This document shows, piece after piece, positions 51,564 through 61,906 of a stretch of DNA of 64,000 bases. The notes under the pieces were generated by a model. It did not search any database, had not been told where the DNA came from, and saw only the letters and a list, made by a program, of their open reading frames with translations. The stretch comes from Roseimaritima ulvae (GTDB lineage Bacteria > Planctomycetota > Planctomycetia > Pirellulales > Pirellulaceae). The position numbers were made by a program, and so were the translations under genes. Each line of letters begins with the position of its first letter. Position 1 is the stretch's first letter. The DNA lies in assembly GCF_008065135.1 (NCBI RefSeq), contig NZ_CP042914.1, positions 7,979,404-8,043,403 of the forward strand. Direction: 5' to 3'.

Positions 51564-53126
51564 TTATGCCTGGGCGGCCAGGGTGTGCTCGATGCGGGCC
51601 AGCACTTCCTCGCGGCCTAAGACTTCCAGGGTTTCGAACATCCCGAACCCGGCGGCTTGTCCGGTCGTGGCCACTCGCAGAGCGTGGATGATCTGACCGA
51701 TCTTAATCTCCTGTGACTCACAAAACTGCTTCAAGCCGGTTTCGATTTCGGCCGCCTCAAAGGGTTCGACTGCGGCAAGCGTTTCGGCGTACAGCCGCAG
51801 CAAGGACGCGGCGTCGGCGGCTTTGACCAGACGTTTCTGAACGGCTTTCTCGTCGTACCGCAATTTGGCAGCCGGCACAAACAGGTAATCGAAATCGATG
51901 ATGTCGCCGGCCACCTTGATGCGGTCTCCGGCGGCGTCGATGATCCGTCCCAGCGTGTCGGCGATGTCACAGGGCGGCGGGTCGCTGACCAAACCGGCCG
52001 ACTGCAGGAACGGCAAAGCCATGGCGACCTTGCGTTTGCGGTCCAGCGACTGCATCCAGTTAGCTTGAAAGGCCAGCAACTTCTGCGGATCAAAACTGGC
52101 CGGTGCTTTATTCACCCGCGCGAGCGAAAATTGCTTGGTCATCGTTTCGCGGTCAAAATGTTCGGTTTCACCGTCCAGCGACCAACCCAACAGCAGCAGA
52201 TAATTCAAAACCGCATCGGGCAAAAATCCGACTTCGCGATAGAAGTCGACGATCACCGGATTAAAGGTGTCTTCGTCGACCGTCATCCCGGCGCGGTCCG
52301 CGATCGCTTGACCGTGCTTCATCAGCTGAGCGAATTCGGGATTCTTCAGGTATTTCTTTAACTTGCGTTTACTCAACTTGGCCGTGCCGCCCGGTTCGGC
52401 GACGTAGGGCAAGTGCGCGTACTGCGGCAACGCATAACCCAAGGACTGCGCGATGAAGACCTGGCGGGGAGTATTCGGCAGGTGTTCTTCGGCACGCACG
52501 ACGTGAGTAATCTGCATGGCGTGATCGTCGACGACGCTGGCCAAGTGATACAGACAGCTGCCATCGCCGCGTTGGATCACATGGTCCTGTTCGCTGGCCC
52601 ACTGCACACGGACTTCGCCGCGCACCGCATCTTGAATCACACATTCGCCTTCAAGCGGCATCTTCAAGCGGACCACGAACGAGCGTCCCTCGGCTTCGAA
52701 CTTTGCCGCCGTCGCGTCGTCTTCGGCCATCCACTGTCGGTCGTACACAAACGCTTCACCGGCTTTCTCGGCGGCTTGACGCTGTTGCTGCAATTCTTCG
52801 GTGGTCGAGTAATCGCGATAAGCATGCCCGTCGGCTAACAGTTGAGCAGCGGCGGCTTTGTACAAATCGGCTCGCTGCGACTGAAAGTACGGGCCGTGGG
52901 GTCCTTCCACACCAGGGCCTTCGTCCCAGTCCATCCCCAGCCAGCGGAACCCTTCCAGAATCGGCTCCAAGGCTTCGCTAACGTTGCGTTGCTGGTCGGT
53001 GTCATCGATCCGCAACACAAATTGACCGCCGGTTTGACGAGCCAACAACCAATTGAACAAGGCGGTCCGCACGCCACCGATGTGCAGATAACCGGTCGGA
53101 CTGGGGGCAAAACGTGTACGAACCAT
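51564..53126 (-). CDS. gltX: Glutamate--tRNA ligase
   Basis: This 520-aa class I aminoacyl-tRNA synthetase charges tRNA-Glu. The HIGH-type motif is H15-I-G-G18 ([20 protein letters not shown]), and the KMSKS-type motif is KLSKR near residue 250. The editing-free catalytic core is followed by the anticodon-binding helical domain ([20 protein letters not shown]). Slightly longer than the common ~480 residues. Whether it is discriminating (Glu only) or also charges tRNA-Gln cannot be read directly. Single gene, convergent with the TlpA-like gene. Confidence 0.96.
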   Translation of the reverse strand: MVRTRFAPSPTGYLHIGGVRTALFNWLLARQTGGQFVLRIDDTDQQRNVSEALEPILEGFRWLGMDWDEGPGVEGPHGPYFQSQRADLYKAAAAQLLADGHAYRDYSTTEELQQQRQAAEKAGEAFVYDRQWMAEDDATAAKFEAEGRSFVVRLKMPLEGECVIQDAVRGEVRVQWASEQDHVIQRGDGSCLYHLASVVDDHAMQITHVVRAEEHLPNTPRQVFIAQSLGYALPQYAHLPYVAEPGGTAKLSKRKLKKYLKNPEFAQLMKHGQAIADRAGMTVDEDTFNPVIVDFYREVGFLPDAVLNYLLLLGWSLDGETEHFDRETMTKQFSLARVNKAPASFDPQKLLAFQANWMQSLDRKRKVAMALPFLQSAGLVSDPPPCDIADTLGRIIDAAGDRIKVAGDIIDFDYLFVPAAKLRYDEKAVQKRLVKAADAASLLRLYAETLAAVEPFEAAEIETGLKQFCESQEIKIGQIIHALRVATTGQAAGFGMFETLEVLGREEVLARIEHTLAAQA

Positions 53127-53246
53127 GTCAAGCTTGAATACAAATAGGATGGGGAAGGTTATGAACGATCAAAACGCGCCAAACACGCTTGTCAAAATAG
53201 CCGACACCTCCGTTGGCGACGAGCGGGGGCCGCAGCGTAACGAAAC

Positions 53247-53321
53247 GTAGCCGAAGTCGCCAGACTTTGGACGAGGCGCGGGGAGCGGTTGCGGACTACA
53301 CGGGCCGGGGGCCCATGCTAC
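53247..53321. repeat. REP arm plus CACGGGCCGGGGGCCCATGC repeat overlapping lpxK end
   Basis: CGTAGCCGAAGTCGCCAGAC (53247 on) is a single right arm of the REP family. From about 53297 to 53321 lies the third copy of the CACGGGCC-type repeat seen at 20414-20475. Reading that repeat on the minus strand yields the last codons and the TAG stop of lpxK. Confidence 0.75.
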
Positions 53322-54378
53322 TGATCTCCAGTAAACGCTGGACCAGGGGCTCGTGGGGCTGCACATGCAGGTCGATCTGCACCGCCCGCAGAGGCAGTCC
53401 GGCGATGTTTGCGGCTCGGATTTTGACCAGGTCTTTTTGGGTGCAGACCATCCAGTCCACCGCGGCGTCGCAGCCGGCTTGCTGCGATTTGCCCCACTGC
53501 TCCAGCTGACCCACGGTGTCGGCGTCGTAGCGAGCGTGATCGGGCAAGGCATGCAGGTCGACGACTTCGGCGCCGCAGTCTTCCAAGGTCCGCTGAAACG
53601 CTTCGGGGTTACCGATCCCGCAAAACGCCAACACTCGCTTACCGGACAACTGCTCCAGCGGCTCGCTTCGATCGCGGTAGTCGATCAACCGCGCGGGCCG
53701 GTGTTCCGCTTCGACCCACAACAGCTGGGGATTTTCACCTTTGCATTTGCGCTGATAAGCCTCGCGGATCGCCTGCCGCTCGGCGGGCGACACGTAATTG
53801 CTGCGCGACAGCACGGCGACGTCCGCGCGGGCGATCGATGAGAGCGGCTCGCGCAACATACCGCGGGGCAGCAGGTGTCCGTATCCGTACGGACAGGTCG
53901 CATCGATGACCACGATATCCAGGTCGCGGTGCAGACGTCGATGCTGGAACCCATCGTCCATCAAAATCAGCTGCGTTTCCAGTTCCTCCACCGCCACCGT
54001 TGCCGCTGCCACGCGATCAGGGTCCTGCACATGCGGGACATCCGGCAGGCGTTGCTCCAACTCCAAAGCCTCGTCGTTGAGTGCCGCTTCGCCGCGACCG
54101 TAGCCACGGCTGATCAGCGACACACGGTAGCCGTGGCTGCGGAGCGTGGTCGCCAGATAAGCCACCAGAGGCGTCTTGCCGGTGCCGCCGGTGGTCAGGT
54201 TCCCAACCGAAATCACCGGCACGCCCGCGCGGTGAATCGGTGTTCGCCCGGTATCGTAGCGACGGTTGCGGAGCCGGATCGCCAACCCGTACAGCGTCGA
54301 CGCGGCCCACAACAGACCGCGCAGCAGAACCGCTCCGGGGTCGCGACGTCGGCCACTCATCACAGCTCGATAATCCAT
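53296..54378 (-). CDS. lpxK: Tetraacyldisaccharide 4'-kinase
   Basis: The 360-aa inner-membrane-associated kinase phosphorylates the 4' position of lipid A disaccharide precursor, so the cell makes lipid A, as expected for an outer-membrane-bearing planctomycete. The P-loop is GNLTTGGTGKTPLVAYLA (about residues 58-75). LISRGYGR follows, and LILMDDGFQHRRLHRDLDIV is the family's DDGFQH block. YGYGHLLPRGMLREPLSSI is also typical. The ATG at 54378 was preferred over TTG two codons upstream. The last residues (SMGPRPV) are encoded by a repeat element. Not clustered with other lpx genes here. Confidence 0.94.
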   Translation of the reverse strand: MDYRAVMSGRRRDPGAVLLRGLLWAASTLYGLAIRLRNRRYDTGRTPIHRAGVPVISVGNLTTGGTGKTPLVAYLATTLRSHGYRVSLISRGYGRGEAALNDEALELEQRLPDVPHVQDPDRVAAATVAVEELETQLILMDDGFQHRRLHRDLDIVVIDATCPYGYGHLLPRGMLREPLSSIARADVAVLSRSNYVSPAERQAIREAYQRKCKGENPQLLWVEAEHRPARLIDYRDRSEPLEQLSGKRVLAFCGIGNPEAFQRTLEDCGAEVVDLHALPDHARYDADTVGQLEQWGKSQQAGCDAAVDWMVCTQKDLVKIRAANIAGLPLRAVQIDLHVQPHEPLVQRLLEISSMGPRPV

Positions 54379-54396
54379 CGCCAAAGCGTACCCACC

Positions 54397-54492
54397 CGTA
54401 GCCTAAGCTTCCAGCCTGGGAAAAACGCATCGTAGCTACCGTCGCCAGACGGTGGTTGCTCACGGACCCACGCTCTGGCGAGCGTAGCTACG
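54397..54492. repeat. Two small palindromes upstream of lpxK
   Basis: CGTAGCCTAAGCTTCCAGCC (54397 on) is the second copy of the 5158 repeat. CGTAGCTACCGTCGCCAGAC (54431) with GCTCTGGCGAGCGTAGCTAC (ends 54492) forms an imperfect hairpin, a copy of 51487-51551. They fill the gap between lpxK and the acyltransferase gene. Confidence 0.65.
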
Positions 54493-54511
54493 AGAGCCCA
54501 GCGTTGTCCAG

Positions 54512-55582
54512 CTACGCGACGGCTTGCTTGGCTTTGGCGACTCGGGCGTCCAGGTAGCGACTTCGCAGGAACCGCGAGATCGGTTGCTCGACGCGGGTGG
54601 TGACCAACGTGGCCAGGGCGAAAGCAAACACCAACACAATCGCAAAGGCGGCCACGGGCGGAACCCCGGCACCATCAAACCGATGGATCAACACACAGCC
54701 CAGATTGTTGTGAAACAGATACAAGGCGTAAGAGATCGTGCTGATAAACACGAAGAACCGCATCCGCAACATGGGGACTTTCCCATAAGCCGACAGCGTG
54801 ACCAAGCCGATGATCAAAGCAGTGGCCAGCGGATTGTGCTTGCCGTGATCGATCATGTGGAACACGGTGGCGGCAGCCAACATGCCGACCAGGTTTCGCC
54901 ATTTCGGCCCCTGGCCGATTTTGATCATGTACAGCAGAAACCCGATCGCGAACAGCGGAATGAAGTCCAACAGTAACACGCGACGCAGCACGCCCACCGA
55001 CTGTGCCAGAAAGCCACTCTGGCCGGCCGTCTGCCAACCGTCATGCAACGGACAGATAAACAGGGACGTCAGCACCAGTACGCCCCAGGTGACCGCGGGC
55101 CGCTTCAGCGCGCCACTGACGAATAAACCCGTCAAGATCAGGTAGAACAGCATCTCGATTTGCAGCGTCCACATCACCGGGTCGACACAGTCATAGCCCA
55201 AGATCCGCGGCATCAAGGTCAAGTTGGCCAGCCACTGGGCGGTCGAAACCGTTTCGCCATCGAGTGGTGCCATGCTCATGAACCACATATTGGCAAAGAT
55301 CGCAATCCAAAAAATCGGACCGATGCGAATCAAACGAGCCAACAAAAAGTTGCCCGGTTGTTTGCGACGCAGCAGCGACATCGCGTTGACAAAGCCGCTG
55401 AGAATAAAAAACATCTCCACGCCATACGCCCCATACGGCCACTCAAAGCCCAGCGACGTGGTGTAGCCAAACTTGACCGCATACACATGCGTGAAATGGA
55501 ACAGCACCAGATTGATCGCGGCCAAAGCACGCAGGGCGTCCAGTTCAACGATGCGGCGTTGGGGAGCCAGAGGTTCAGCCAT
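54512..55582 (-). CDS. Acyltransferase 3 family membrane protein
   Basis: The 356-aa polytopic membrane protein has about ten transmembrane segments. The N-terminus RRIVELDALRALAAINLVLFHF is the family's first helix with the acyl-accepting region. GVEMFFILSGFVNAMSLLRR is the second conserved block, followed by LLARLIRIGPIFWIAIFANM. Such enzymes O-acetylate sugars of surface polysaccharide or lipid. Neighbour lpxK, in the same orientation, hints at envelope glycolipid modification, but the 133-bp repeat-filled gap argues against a tight operon. Confidence 0.9.
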   Translation of the reverse strand: MAEPLAPQRRIVELDALRALAAINLVLFHFTHVYAVKFGYTTSLGFEWPYGAYGVEMFFILSGFVNAMSLLRRKQPGNFLLARLIRIGPIFWIAIFANMWFMSMAPLDGETVSTAQWLANLTLMPRILGYDCVDPVMWTLQIEMLFYLILTGLFVSGALKRPAVTWGVLVLTSLFICPLHDGWQTAGQSGFLAQSVGVLRRVLLLDFIPLFAIGFLLYMIKIGQGPKWRNLVGMLAAATVFHMIDHGKHNPLATALIIGLVTLSAYGKVPMLRMRFFVFISTISYALYLFHNNLGCVLIHRFDGAGVPPVAAFAIVLVFAFALATLVTTRVEQPISRFLRSRYLDARVAKAKQAVA

Positions 55583-55732
55583 GGTTTTTCAGAATCGCAG
55601 ATGGTGCAGGCGCAGCGAAGCGGAGACGGTACGCCGCAAACCTAGGTTTGTGTCATCGGCAAGCGATCGATTCTGAATTCTCAGGCGGGATAAACCTCAC
55701 CCCCGGCGCAGGCCGAAGCGATTGTAGGGGTT

Positions 55733-56175
55733 GTCGTTGTTCGCTCGTTTAACCCGCAGCCGAAGGAGCCTCAAAAAGTTGTGCACGCACCAGCAGACGT
55801 GACAGGCTCCGTAGGCGCAGGCGTCGTCCGGAAAAACGCGTCGATCGAAGCGAACAGGCTGTGAACACCAATCGTCATCACAAACCTCCACGGCAGCCCG
55901 CGCCGGCGCCTGCGGAGTCTGCTGACTTTGTAGCATTGCACCCTCCCTCTGGGAGGCTGGCAAGGAACGAGCGGGGAGGGTGCGTTGGATTTGCAAGTCG
56001 TCAGAGCCGTTATCCGCAGCCGAAAAACCCTCCCCTCGCTGACGCTCGACCCTCCCAGGGGGGAGGGTGAAGTGTGGCCGTATGACAACTTAATGCTATT
56101 AAGTCAGGCGGCGCCTGCGGCTACGGGTTAAACCAGCGAACGCAGCGTTGTGTTCGCGGAGCGAACAACGACCAT
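55733..56175. repeat. Nested repeat composite: three element types inserted into one another
   Basis: Outermost, GTCGTTGTTCGCT (55733-55745) and AGCGAACAACGAC (to 56173, part of 56152-56175) are inverted ends of the 49744-type element. Inside, 55745-56133 is a diverged copy of the TTTAACCC-ended 170-bp repeat (arrays 1 and 2). This is interrupted at 55916-56108 by a 193-bp insert rich in CCCTCCC...GGGAGGG palindromes. The insert is flanked by the 12-bp direct repeat CGGCGCCTGCGG (55904-55915 and 56109-56120). No gene is present between 55583 and 56182. Confidence 0.8.
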
Positions 56176-56182
56176 ATGACCC

Positions 56183-59100
56183 TTATTCGGGGTCGTAGGC
56201 TAGGTTGGGGGCCAGCCAGCGCTCGATGTCTCGCAGCGGCAGGCCTTTGCGTTTGGCGTAATTCTGCACCTGGTCGCGGGTCACTCGATCGACGGCAAAG
56301 TACCGCGACTCGGGGTGCGCAAAGTACAGCCCACTGACCGCCGCGCCGGGGGTCATGGCGTAGGATTCGGTCAGCGAAACCTGCGCGTTTTTCTCCGCCT
56401 CCAACAGATCAAACAGAATGCGTTTTTCGGTGTGATCGGGGCAGGCCGGATAGCCGGCTGCCGGACGGATGCCGCGATACTCTTCGGCGATCATTTGCTC
56501 TTTGGTCAAATCCTCTTGCTTGCCAAACGCCCATTCGCAGCGGACTCGCTGATGCAAGCGTTCCGCAAACGCTTCGGCCATGCGGTCCGCGACCGCTTGC
56601 ACCATGATGGAGTTGTAGTCGTCGTGCCGAGCCCGATACTGTTCGACTAACTTGTCCGCGCCCAGGCCTGCGGTCAGCACAAACGCGCCGATGTAATCCT
56701 GGCGACCGCTGTCGACCGGCGCGATGTAGTCGGCCAGCGAGCGATAATCCTTCTGGCCTTTGCGTTCCCACTGTTGACGCAGGAAGTGGAACCGCGTCCG
56801 TTCGGTGGTTCGCGAGTCGTCAGAGTACAGAATCACATCGTCGCCATCGCTGGCGGCCGGGAAGAACCCGTACACCGCGCGAGCCTGCAGACTCTGCTCG
56901 GCGATGATCTGGTCGAGCATCTTGTTGGCTTCGTCGTACAGTTCTTTGGCCTGAGCTCCCCGTTCCGGGTCGTCGAAGATCTTCGGAAACTTGCCTTTTA
57001 ATTCCCAAGTCATGAAGAAGGGCGACCAATCGATGTAAGGTCGGATCTCTTCCAGCGGCTCATTTTCCAGCACTCGCAATCCGGTAAATTCCGGCTTGTC
57101 GATTTGCACTTGATCCCAGTCGGTGGCAAAGCGGTTGGCCAGGGCGTCGGCATAAGGCACCAATTTCTGCTGCCGGTCACGATAGCTGGCAACCAGTTGC
57201 TCCTGAGCTTTCACATTTTCGGCCATGAAGCCATCGCGAAGATCCTCGCTCATCAGTTTTTCAACCACGCCCACGCTGCGACTGGCATCCAGCACATGCA
57301 CCACAGGCCCGTCGTACTGGGACGCGATCCGCACCGCGGTATGCTTGGCACTGGTGGTCGCCCCGCCAACCAACAGTGGCATCTTCATCTCGTGCCGTTT
57401 CATTTCACGAGCCACATGCGCCATTTCTTCCAAGCTGGGCGTGATCAAGCCGGACAGACCAACCATATCCACATCCTGCTTACGGGCTTCTTCCAGGATT
57501 TTTTCGGAGGAAACCATCACGCCCAAGTCGATGACTTTGTAGTTATTGCACTGCAGCACCACGCCGACGATGTTTTTGCCGATATCGTGCACGTCGCCCT
57601 TAACCGTGGCGATCAAGAACTTGCCGCGGTGGGCTTCCATTTCGATGCCCTGCTCACGTTTCTCGATTTCCATGTAGGGCTCGAGGTAAGCGACGGCCTT
57701 TTTCATCACTCGCGCACTTTTAACAACTTGCGGCAAGAACATTTTGCCTTGCCCAAACAAGTCGCCGACGACCTGCATGCCGTCCATCAGCGGGCCTTCG
57801 ATCACGTCCAGACAGCGTGGCAACTGTTGACGTGCTTCCTCGGTGTCTTCGACGACAAACTTATCGATGCCTTTGAGAAGTGCATGTTTAAGTCGTTCGC
57901 GGACATCGCCTTCACGCCAGGTGAGATCTTCGCCGGCGGCTTTCTTACCACTGCCCTTCACCGTTTCGGCGAATTCCAACAGCCGGTCGGTCGCATCGGG
58001 ACGCCGGTTCAGCAGCACGTCCTCGACGTATTCCAACAGGTCTTTGGGGATCTCTTCGTAGACCTCCAATTGCCCGGCGTTGACGATCCCCATATCCAGC
58101 CCGGCTTTGACGGCGTGGTACAGGAACGCGCTGTGCATCGCTTCGCGGACACGATCGTTGCCGCGGAAGCTGAAGCTGATATTGCTGACGCCGCCGCTGG
58201 TTTTAGCGCCGGGGCAGATTTTTTTGATTTCGCGAACGGCTTCGATGAAGTCGACCGCATAGTTGTTGTGCTCTTCCATCCCGGTGGCGACGGTCAGGAT
58301 GTTGGGGTCAAAGATGATGTCTTCGGGCGGGAAGTCCAGCTCGTTGATCAACAGATCGTACGACCGTTTACAGATTGCCACCTTGGAATCTTTCTCGGCG
58401 GCCTGGCCTTCTTCGTCGAACGCCATCACCACCGCGGCGGCCCCGTACTGCCGCACTAGACGAGCCCTTTCCAAGAACTTTTCTTCGCCGTCTTTCAGCG
58501 AGATCGAATTGACGATCGCCTTGCCCTGGGTGCACTGCAGGCCGGCTTCGAGCACCTCCCAGTTACTGCTGTCGATCATCAGCGGCACCGAGGCGGCCAC
58601 ACTATCGCCGGCCAACAGTCGCAGGTACCGCGTCATGGCTTCGACACCATCGAGCAGAGCGACATCAAAGTTGACGTCGATGATGGCGGCTCCGTTCTCG
58701 ACCTGTTGGCGTGCCACCTCGACCGCTTCGTCGTATTTATCTTCTCGGATCAAGCGGGCAAAGGCGCGGCTGCCCATCACATTGGTCCGCTCGCCGATCA
58801 TGGTGAAGGGGATTTCGGGCCGCAGAGCGAAGGGCAACTGGCCGGACAACCGCGTGTAGACCGGGCCGACCTGATCCTGTTTAGGTTTGCAGTCACGGAC
58901 CCGCTCGCTGATCGCACGGATGTGATCCGGCGTCGTGCCGCAGCAGCCGCCGAGGATATTGACCCAGCCCTTGTCGGCATACTCGCCAACTTTTTCCGCC
59001 ATGGCTTTGGGGCCGAGATCAAACTCGCCCATATCGTTGGGCAGGCCCGCGTTGGGATGGCAGCTGACGGGGATTCCCGAAACTTTTGCTAGCTCTTCGA

Positions 59101-59881
59101 TATGGGCTCGCATGATGTCGGGGCCGAGGGCGCAGTTCATGCCCACGCTGAGCAGCGGGAAGTGGCTGATCGCCGTCCAGAACGCTTCGACGCTTTGGGC
59201 GCTGACAAACGTCCGGCCGCCGTCGGCAAAGGTCCCACTGGCCATCACCGGAACGCGGCGGCCGCCGGCATTAAAGTAGTCTTGAATGGCGAACAAGCAG
59301 GCTTTCAGGTTCAGCGTGTCGATGGCCGTTTCGGGCAATAAAATGTCGACGCCGGCCTTGGCCAACGATTCGACTTGAGCTCGGTAGCTATCGACCATCT
59401 CGCCGAACGTGACGTCGCGATGGGCGGGGTCTTCCTGGGTGCTGATGGCCAGCTGTTTCGTGGTCGGCCCGATCGAGCCGGCGACAAACCGCGGTCGATC
59501 AGGCGTTTTTTCAGTGTATTCGTCCGCCGCCGCGCGGGCGCAGGCCACCGCCGCCGCGTTGATTTCGTCGACCAGCTCCAGCGGCAGATCGAATTCCAGC
59601 ATCCCGACCGGCGAAGCCCCAAAGGAATTGGTTTCGACGATATCCGCTCCGGCGGCAAAATATTCGCGGTGGATGTCGGTGATCTTGTCGGGATGCGTCA
59701 GGCAAAGAATATCGGAAAAATTCTTCAAATCTTTGTGGTGATCGGCAAACCGCTCACCACGGACCCCCCGTTCATCCAGATTCAGCCGCTGAATCATGGT
59801 CCCCATCGCACCGTCGAGAATCAGGATCCGGTCGCGAATCAGTTCGGGAAGTAACGTTTCTGAGTTGCTGGCATGCAGCAT
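56183..59881 (-). CDS. metH: Cobalamin-dependent methionine synthase
   Basis: The 1232-aa modular enzyme transfers the methyl of methyltetrahydrofolate to homocysteine via cobalamin. Homocysteine domain (1-330): [17 protein letters not shown] and zinc-binding [14 protein letters not shown] (about residue 312). Folate domain: [20 protein letters not shown] and [13 protein letters not shown]. Cap and B12 domain: [20 protein letters not shown] (D-x-H-x-x-G, about residue 764, His ligand of cobalt). Activation domain at the C-terminus: [20 protein letters not shown] (S-adenosylmethionine-binding Arg and Tyr). All four modules are intact and full-length. Single gene, divergent from the Pro-rich protein gene. 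Confidence 0.97.
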   Translation of the reverse strand: MLHASNSETLLPELIRDRILILDGAMGTMIQRLNLDERGVRGERFADHHKDLKNFSDILCLTHPDKITDIHREYFAAGADIVETNSFGASPVGMLEFDLPLELVDEINAAAVACARAAADEYTEKTPDRPRFVAGSIGPTTKQLAISTQEDPAHRDVTFGEMVDSYRAQVESLAKAGVDILLPETAIDTLNLKACLFAIQDYFNAGGRRVPVMASGTFADGGRTFVSAQSVEAFWTAISHFPLLSVGMNCALGPDIMRAHIEELAKVSGIPVSCHPNAGLPNDMGEFDLGPKAMAEKVGEYADKGWVNILGGCCGTTPDHIRAISERVRDCKPKQDQVGPVYTRLSGQLPFALRPEIPFTMIGERTNVMGSRAFARLIREDKYDEAVEVARQQVENGAAIIDVNFDVALLDGVEAMTRYLRLLAGDSVAASVPLMIDSSNWEVLEAGLQCTQGKAIVNSISLKDGEEKFLERARLVRQYGAAAVVMAFDEEGQAAEKDSKVAICKRSYDLLINELDFPPEDIIFDPNILTVATGMEEHNNYAVDFIEAVREIKKICPGAKTSGGVSNISFSFRGNDRVREAMHSAFLYHAVKAGLDMGIVNAGQLEVYEEIPKDLLEYVEDVLLNRRPDATDRLLEFAETVKGSGKKAAGEDLTWREGDVRERLKHALLKGIDKFVVEDTEEARQQLPRCLDVIEGPLMDGMQVVGDLFGQGKMFLPQVVKSARVMKKAVAYLEPYMEIEKREQGIEMEAHRGKFLIATVKGDVHDIGKNIVGVVLQCNNYKVIDLGVMVSSEKILEEARKQDVDMVGLSGLITPSLEEMAHVAREMKRHEMKMPLLVGGATTSAKHTAVRIASQYDGPVVHVLDASRSVGVVEKLMSEDLRDGFMAENVKAQEQLVASYRDRQQKLVPYADALANRFATDWDQVQIDKPEFTGLRVLENEPLEEIRPYIDWSPFFMTWELKGKFPKIFDDPERGAQAKELYDEANKMLDQIIAEQSLQARAVYGFFPAASDGDDVILYSDDSRTTERTRFHFLRQQWERKGQKDYRSLADYIAPVDSGRQDYIGAFVLTAGLGADKLVEQYRARHDDYNSIMVQAVADRMAEAFAERLHQRVRCEWAFGKQEDLTKEQMIAEEYRGIRPAAGYPACPDHTEKRILFDLLEAEKNAQVSLTESYAMTPGAAVSGLYFAHPESRYFAVDRVTRDQVQNYAKRKGLPLRDIERWLAPNLAYDPE

Positions 59882-60099
59882 CGGTTCACCAAGCAGGAAG
59901 GAAATGGAAGTGGGCGGGCGGCATTCCGTTTTTTAGAGAGCGCAACCGCCGGTGCGGGTTCATTGTCCCCATTGGGCTGGTTTCTCACAAGAGATTGCCG
60001 GGGCGGCCAAGCGATCCATCTTGCCGCACCCGCAAGGTTTCGCTATTCCGCAAATAGGTCAAGACCGTTAAAGCAACTGTCGATAACAGCTAACAGGCC

Positions 60100-61809
60100 A
60101 TGAATGCGCGTAAGCGGACAGCGATGGGCCACTCAGAATATGCGCCCCGACCCCGGGGAGCCAGCCGTCAAGGACGACCGAACATGAACGCACCCGAACC
60201 CTCTGGATTCGCTGCTAAACCTTCCGGACCCGCCAAACCTTCGATCTCGCCTGCGCCCGAACCGCCGCCGGTCCTGTTTCGAATGCCGACGGTCCGCCAG
60301 GCCGACTCGTCCCCCACCGCTGCGCCGGCGGCAGCCCCAGCCCCTCTCCAAGTGCCGGAAACTCCCGGGACCCCCGCTGGGCATGCAGGGCCCAAAACAA
60401 GGGAAAACACGAGCTTTTCCCAGCCGGTCGACGATTTCCCGCCTCCGCCCCTGCCCGCCATGGGGGCCGATGAGTCCTTTCCACCGCCACCGCAGATGGC
60501 GGCCACCCTACGGCCGCCAGCAAAGCAGCACGCCGAAAGCAAGTCCCACCGGAGGTCCGGCGTCCGCCAAGACACTTCCGCTCCGGCAGGCCGTTCCTGG
60601 ACCGAAGCCATGGGCTCACGCCTGCTGGTTGCACTCCTGCTGGTCGTCGGCGGCGGCGCGTTCTTCGTGCTCGGACGAGACCGGGATGACGATGCGGTTC
60701 GAATTGCCGAAGAAGACACCAATCAACTGCTCGCCGACCTGGGTGTGGGCGATATTTCCACGGGCACCCCGGCCACGGCCGAAGAACTCGACGGCGACGC
60801 GGACGTGCTGACCGCCGATGATCTGCCCCTCGACGCCGCGCTGGCTGGCCAAGACTTTGCCAGCCAAGACGTCAGCGATCAGGGCCTGACCGACCAAGAC
60901 AACGCGGCCGGCGACAACAACGCGGCAGCAAGCGAAAGCCCGCGTTTCGACTCGCCCGCTGCGGAACTAGGACAGCCCACTGGCAGCGTCGAGCCGAGCT
61001 TCGATTTCGCCGCTCAATCCGCCGCAGGCCAGCCGTCCGAGCCGACTGCTCAGGAAGCCGCAGACGCCGCCCTGCAAGGCCCCGCCAATCCAACTTCTGC
61101 CAATCCAACTCTCGCCGGTCAAGACTCCGCGGAAGAAGCCATCGCCTTGGACGCTCCGGGACCCTCGATCAGCGAGCCGACGACGGTCAATGAACCGAAT
61201 GGCGCCGACGAGCTGGACCTGACCGCTCCTCATTCGCCGTACGACAACCACACCGCAACCACCGGCCAACCCTTGTCCCAAACCGGCTCGCCGGCCAATG
61301 CGGCAATGGTCACGTCCAATCGTTATGCCGAGGGAACCGGCGGACCGCAGGATGCCGCGGCCCCCAGTCCGCAACAAACCGACATGCCCAACGCGGTCGC
61401 CAATTGGGAGGACTATTTCCCGGCTCCTCCCAACGCCACTCCAGCCGCTCCGGGCAATCACCTCGACGCACCCTATCAAACGAATCCGTACCAGACGAAT
61501 CAGTTTGCCAATGGCCCGGCTCCGGCCAACACCCCAACCTACGCTCCGGCAACCGACCCCCGGATGGCTCAGCTGCCGGCAGGTTACCCCCAACAGTCGG
61601 CTTACCCGCAGCAACAGCCAAGCTATCCACAACAGCCAAGCTATCCACAACAGCCGAGCTATCCGCAGCAACCAAACTACCCGCAGCAACCGGGCTATCC
61701 GCAGCAGCCGGGCTACGGTGCTCCGCAGGCTTACGGAGCCGCGCCGGGGTTGCCACCCGCGGCCGCGACGGGGCAACCCTTCAGCCCCTACGACACGCCG
61801 CAGCCGTAA
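60100..61809 (+). CDS. Single-pass membrane protein with low-complexity Pro/Gln/Tyr-rich tail
   Basis: The 569-aa protein has no recognised enzyme family. A Pro/Ala-rich cytosolic N-half (PSGPAKPSISPAPEPPPVLF; FPPPPQMAATLRPPAKQHAE) precedes one transmembrane helix, SRLLVALLLVVGGGAFFVLG, at about residues 170-190. After it comes an acidic Ala/Asp/Gln-rich region. The C-terminus holds about ten YPQQ/YPQQP repeats (61587-61720), like those in adhesive or scaffold proteins. An alternative start at 60184 has AAGGA nine bases upstream. It precedes a CpsD-like ATPase by 97 bp in the same direction, which suggests an envelope-assembly operon. Function unknown. Confidence 0.75.
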   Translation: MNARKRTAMGHSEYAPRPRGASRQGRPNMNAPEPSGFAAKPSGPAKPSISPAPEPPPVLFRMPTVRQADSSPTAAPAAAPAPLQVPETPGTPAGHAGPKTRENTSFSQPVDDFPPPPLPAMGADESFPPPPQMAATLRPPAKQHAESKSHRRSGVRQDTSAPAGRSWTEAMGSRLLVALLLVVGGGAFFVLGRDRDDDAVRIAEEDTNQLLADLGVGDISTGTPATAEELDGDADVLTADDLPLDAALAGQDFASQDVSDQGLTDQDNAAGDNNAAASESPRFDSPAAELGQPTGSVEPSFDFAAQSAAGQPSEPTAQEAADAALQGPANPTSANPTLAGQDSAEEAIALDAPGPSISEPTTVNEPNGADELDLTAPHSPYDNHTATTGQPLSQTGSPANAAMVTSNRYAEGTGGPQDAAAPSPQQTDMPNAVANWEDYFPAPPNATPAAPGNHLDAPYQTNPYQTNQFANGPAPANTPTYAPATDPRMAQLPAGYPQQSAYPQQQPSYPQQPSYPQQPSYPQQPNYPQQPGYPQQPGYGAPQAYGAAPGLPPAAATGQPFSPYDTPQP

Positions 61810-61906
61810 CGGAATGGCGCCCATGGCAAGCCGGATAGAAAGTGCACGGCAAACCGATTTTTTTTCGCACGACGCGTTAGTGAATTTACGGACAGGATAA
61901 ACCACG

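Noticed and set aside
57104-58459. 451-aa open frame on the plus strand inside metH
   Set aside because: It is antisense to a fully conserved MetH, has a His/Phe/Asp composition typical of complementary-strand frames in GC-rich DNA, and shows no family resemblance.
59882-60099. Cobalamin or S-adenosylmethionine riboswitch upstream of metH
   Set aside because: A 7-bp closing stem (GGTGCGG/CCGCACC) exists on the minus strand, but no B12-box or S-box core sequence could be recognised.
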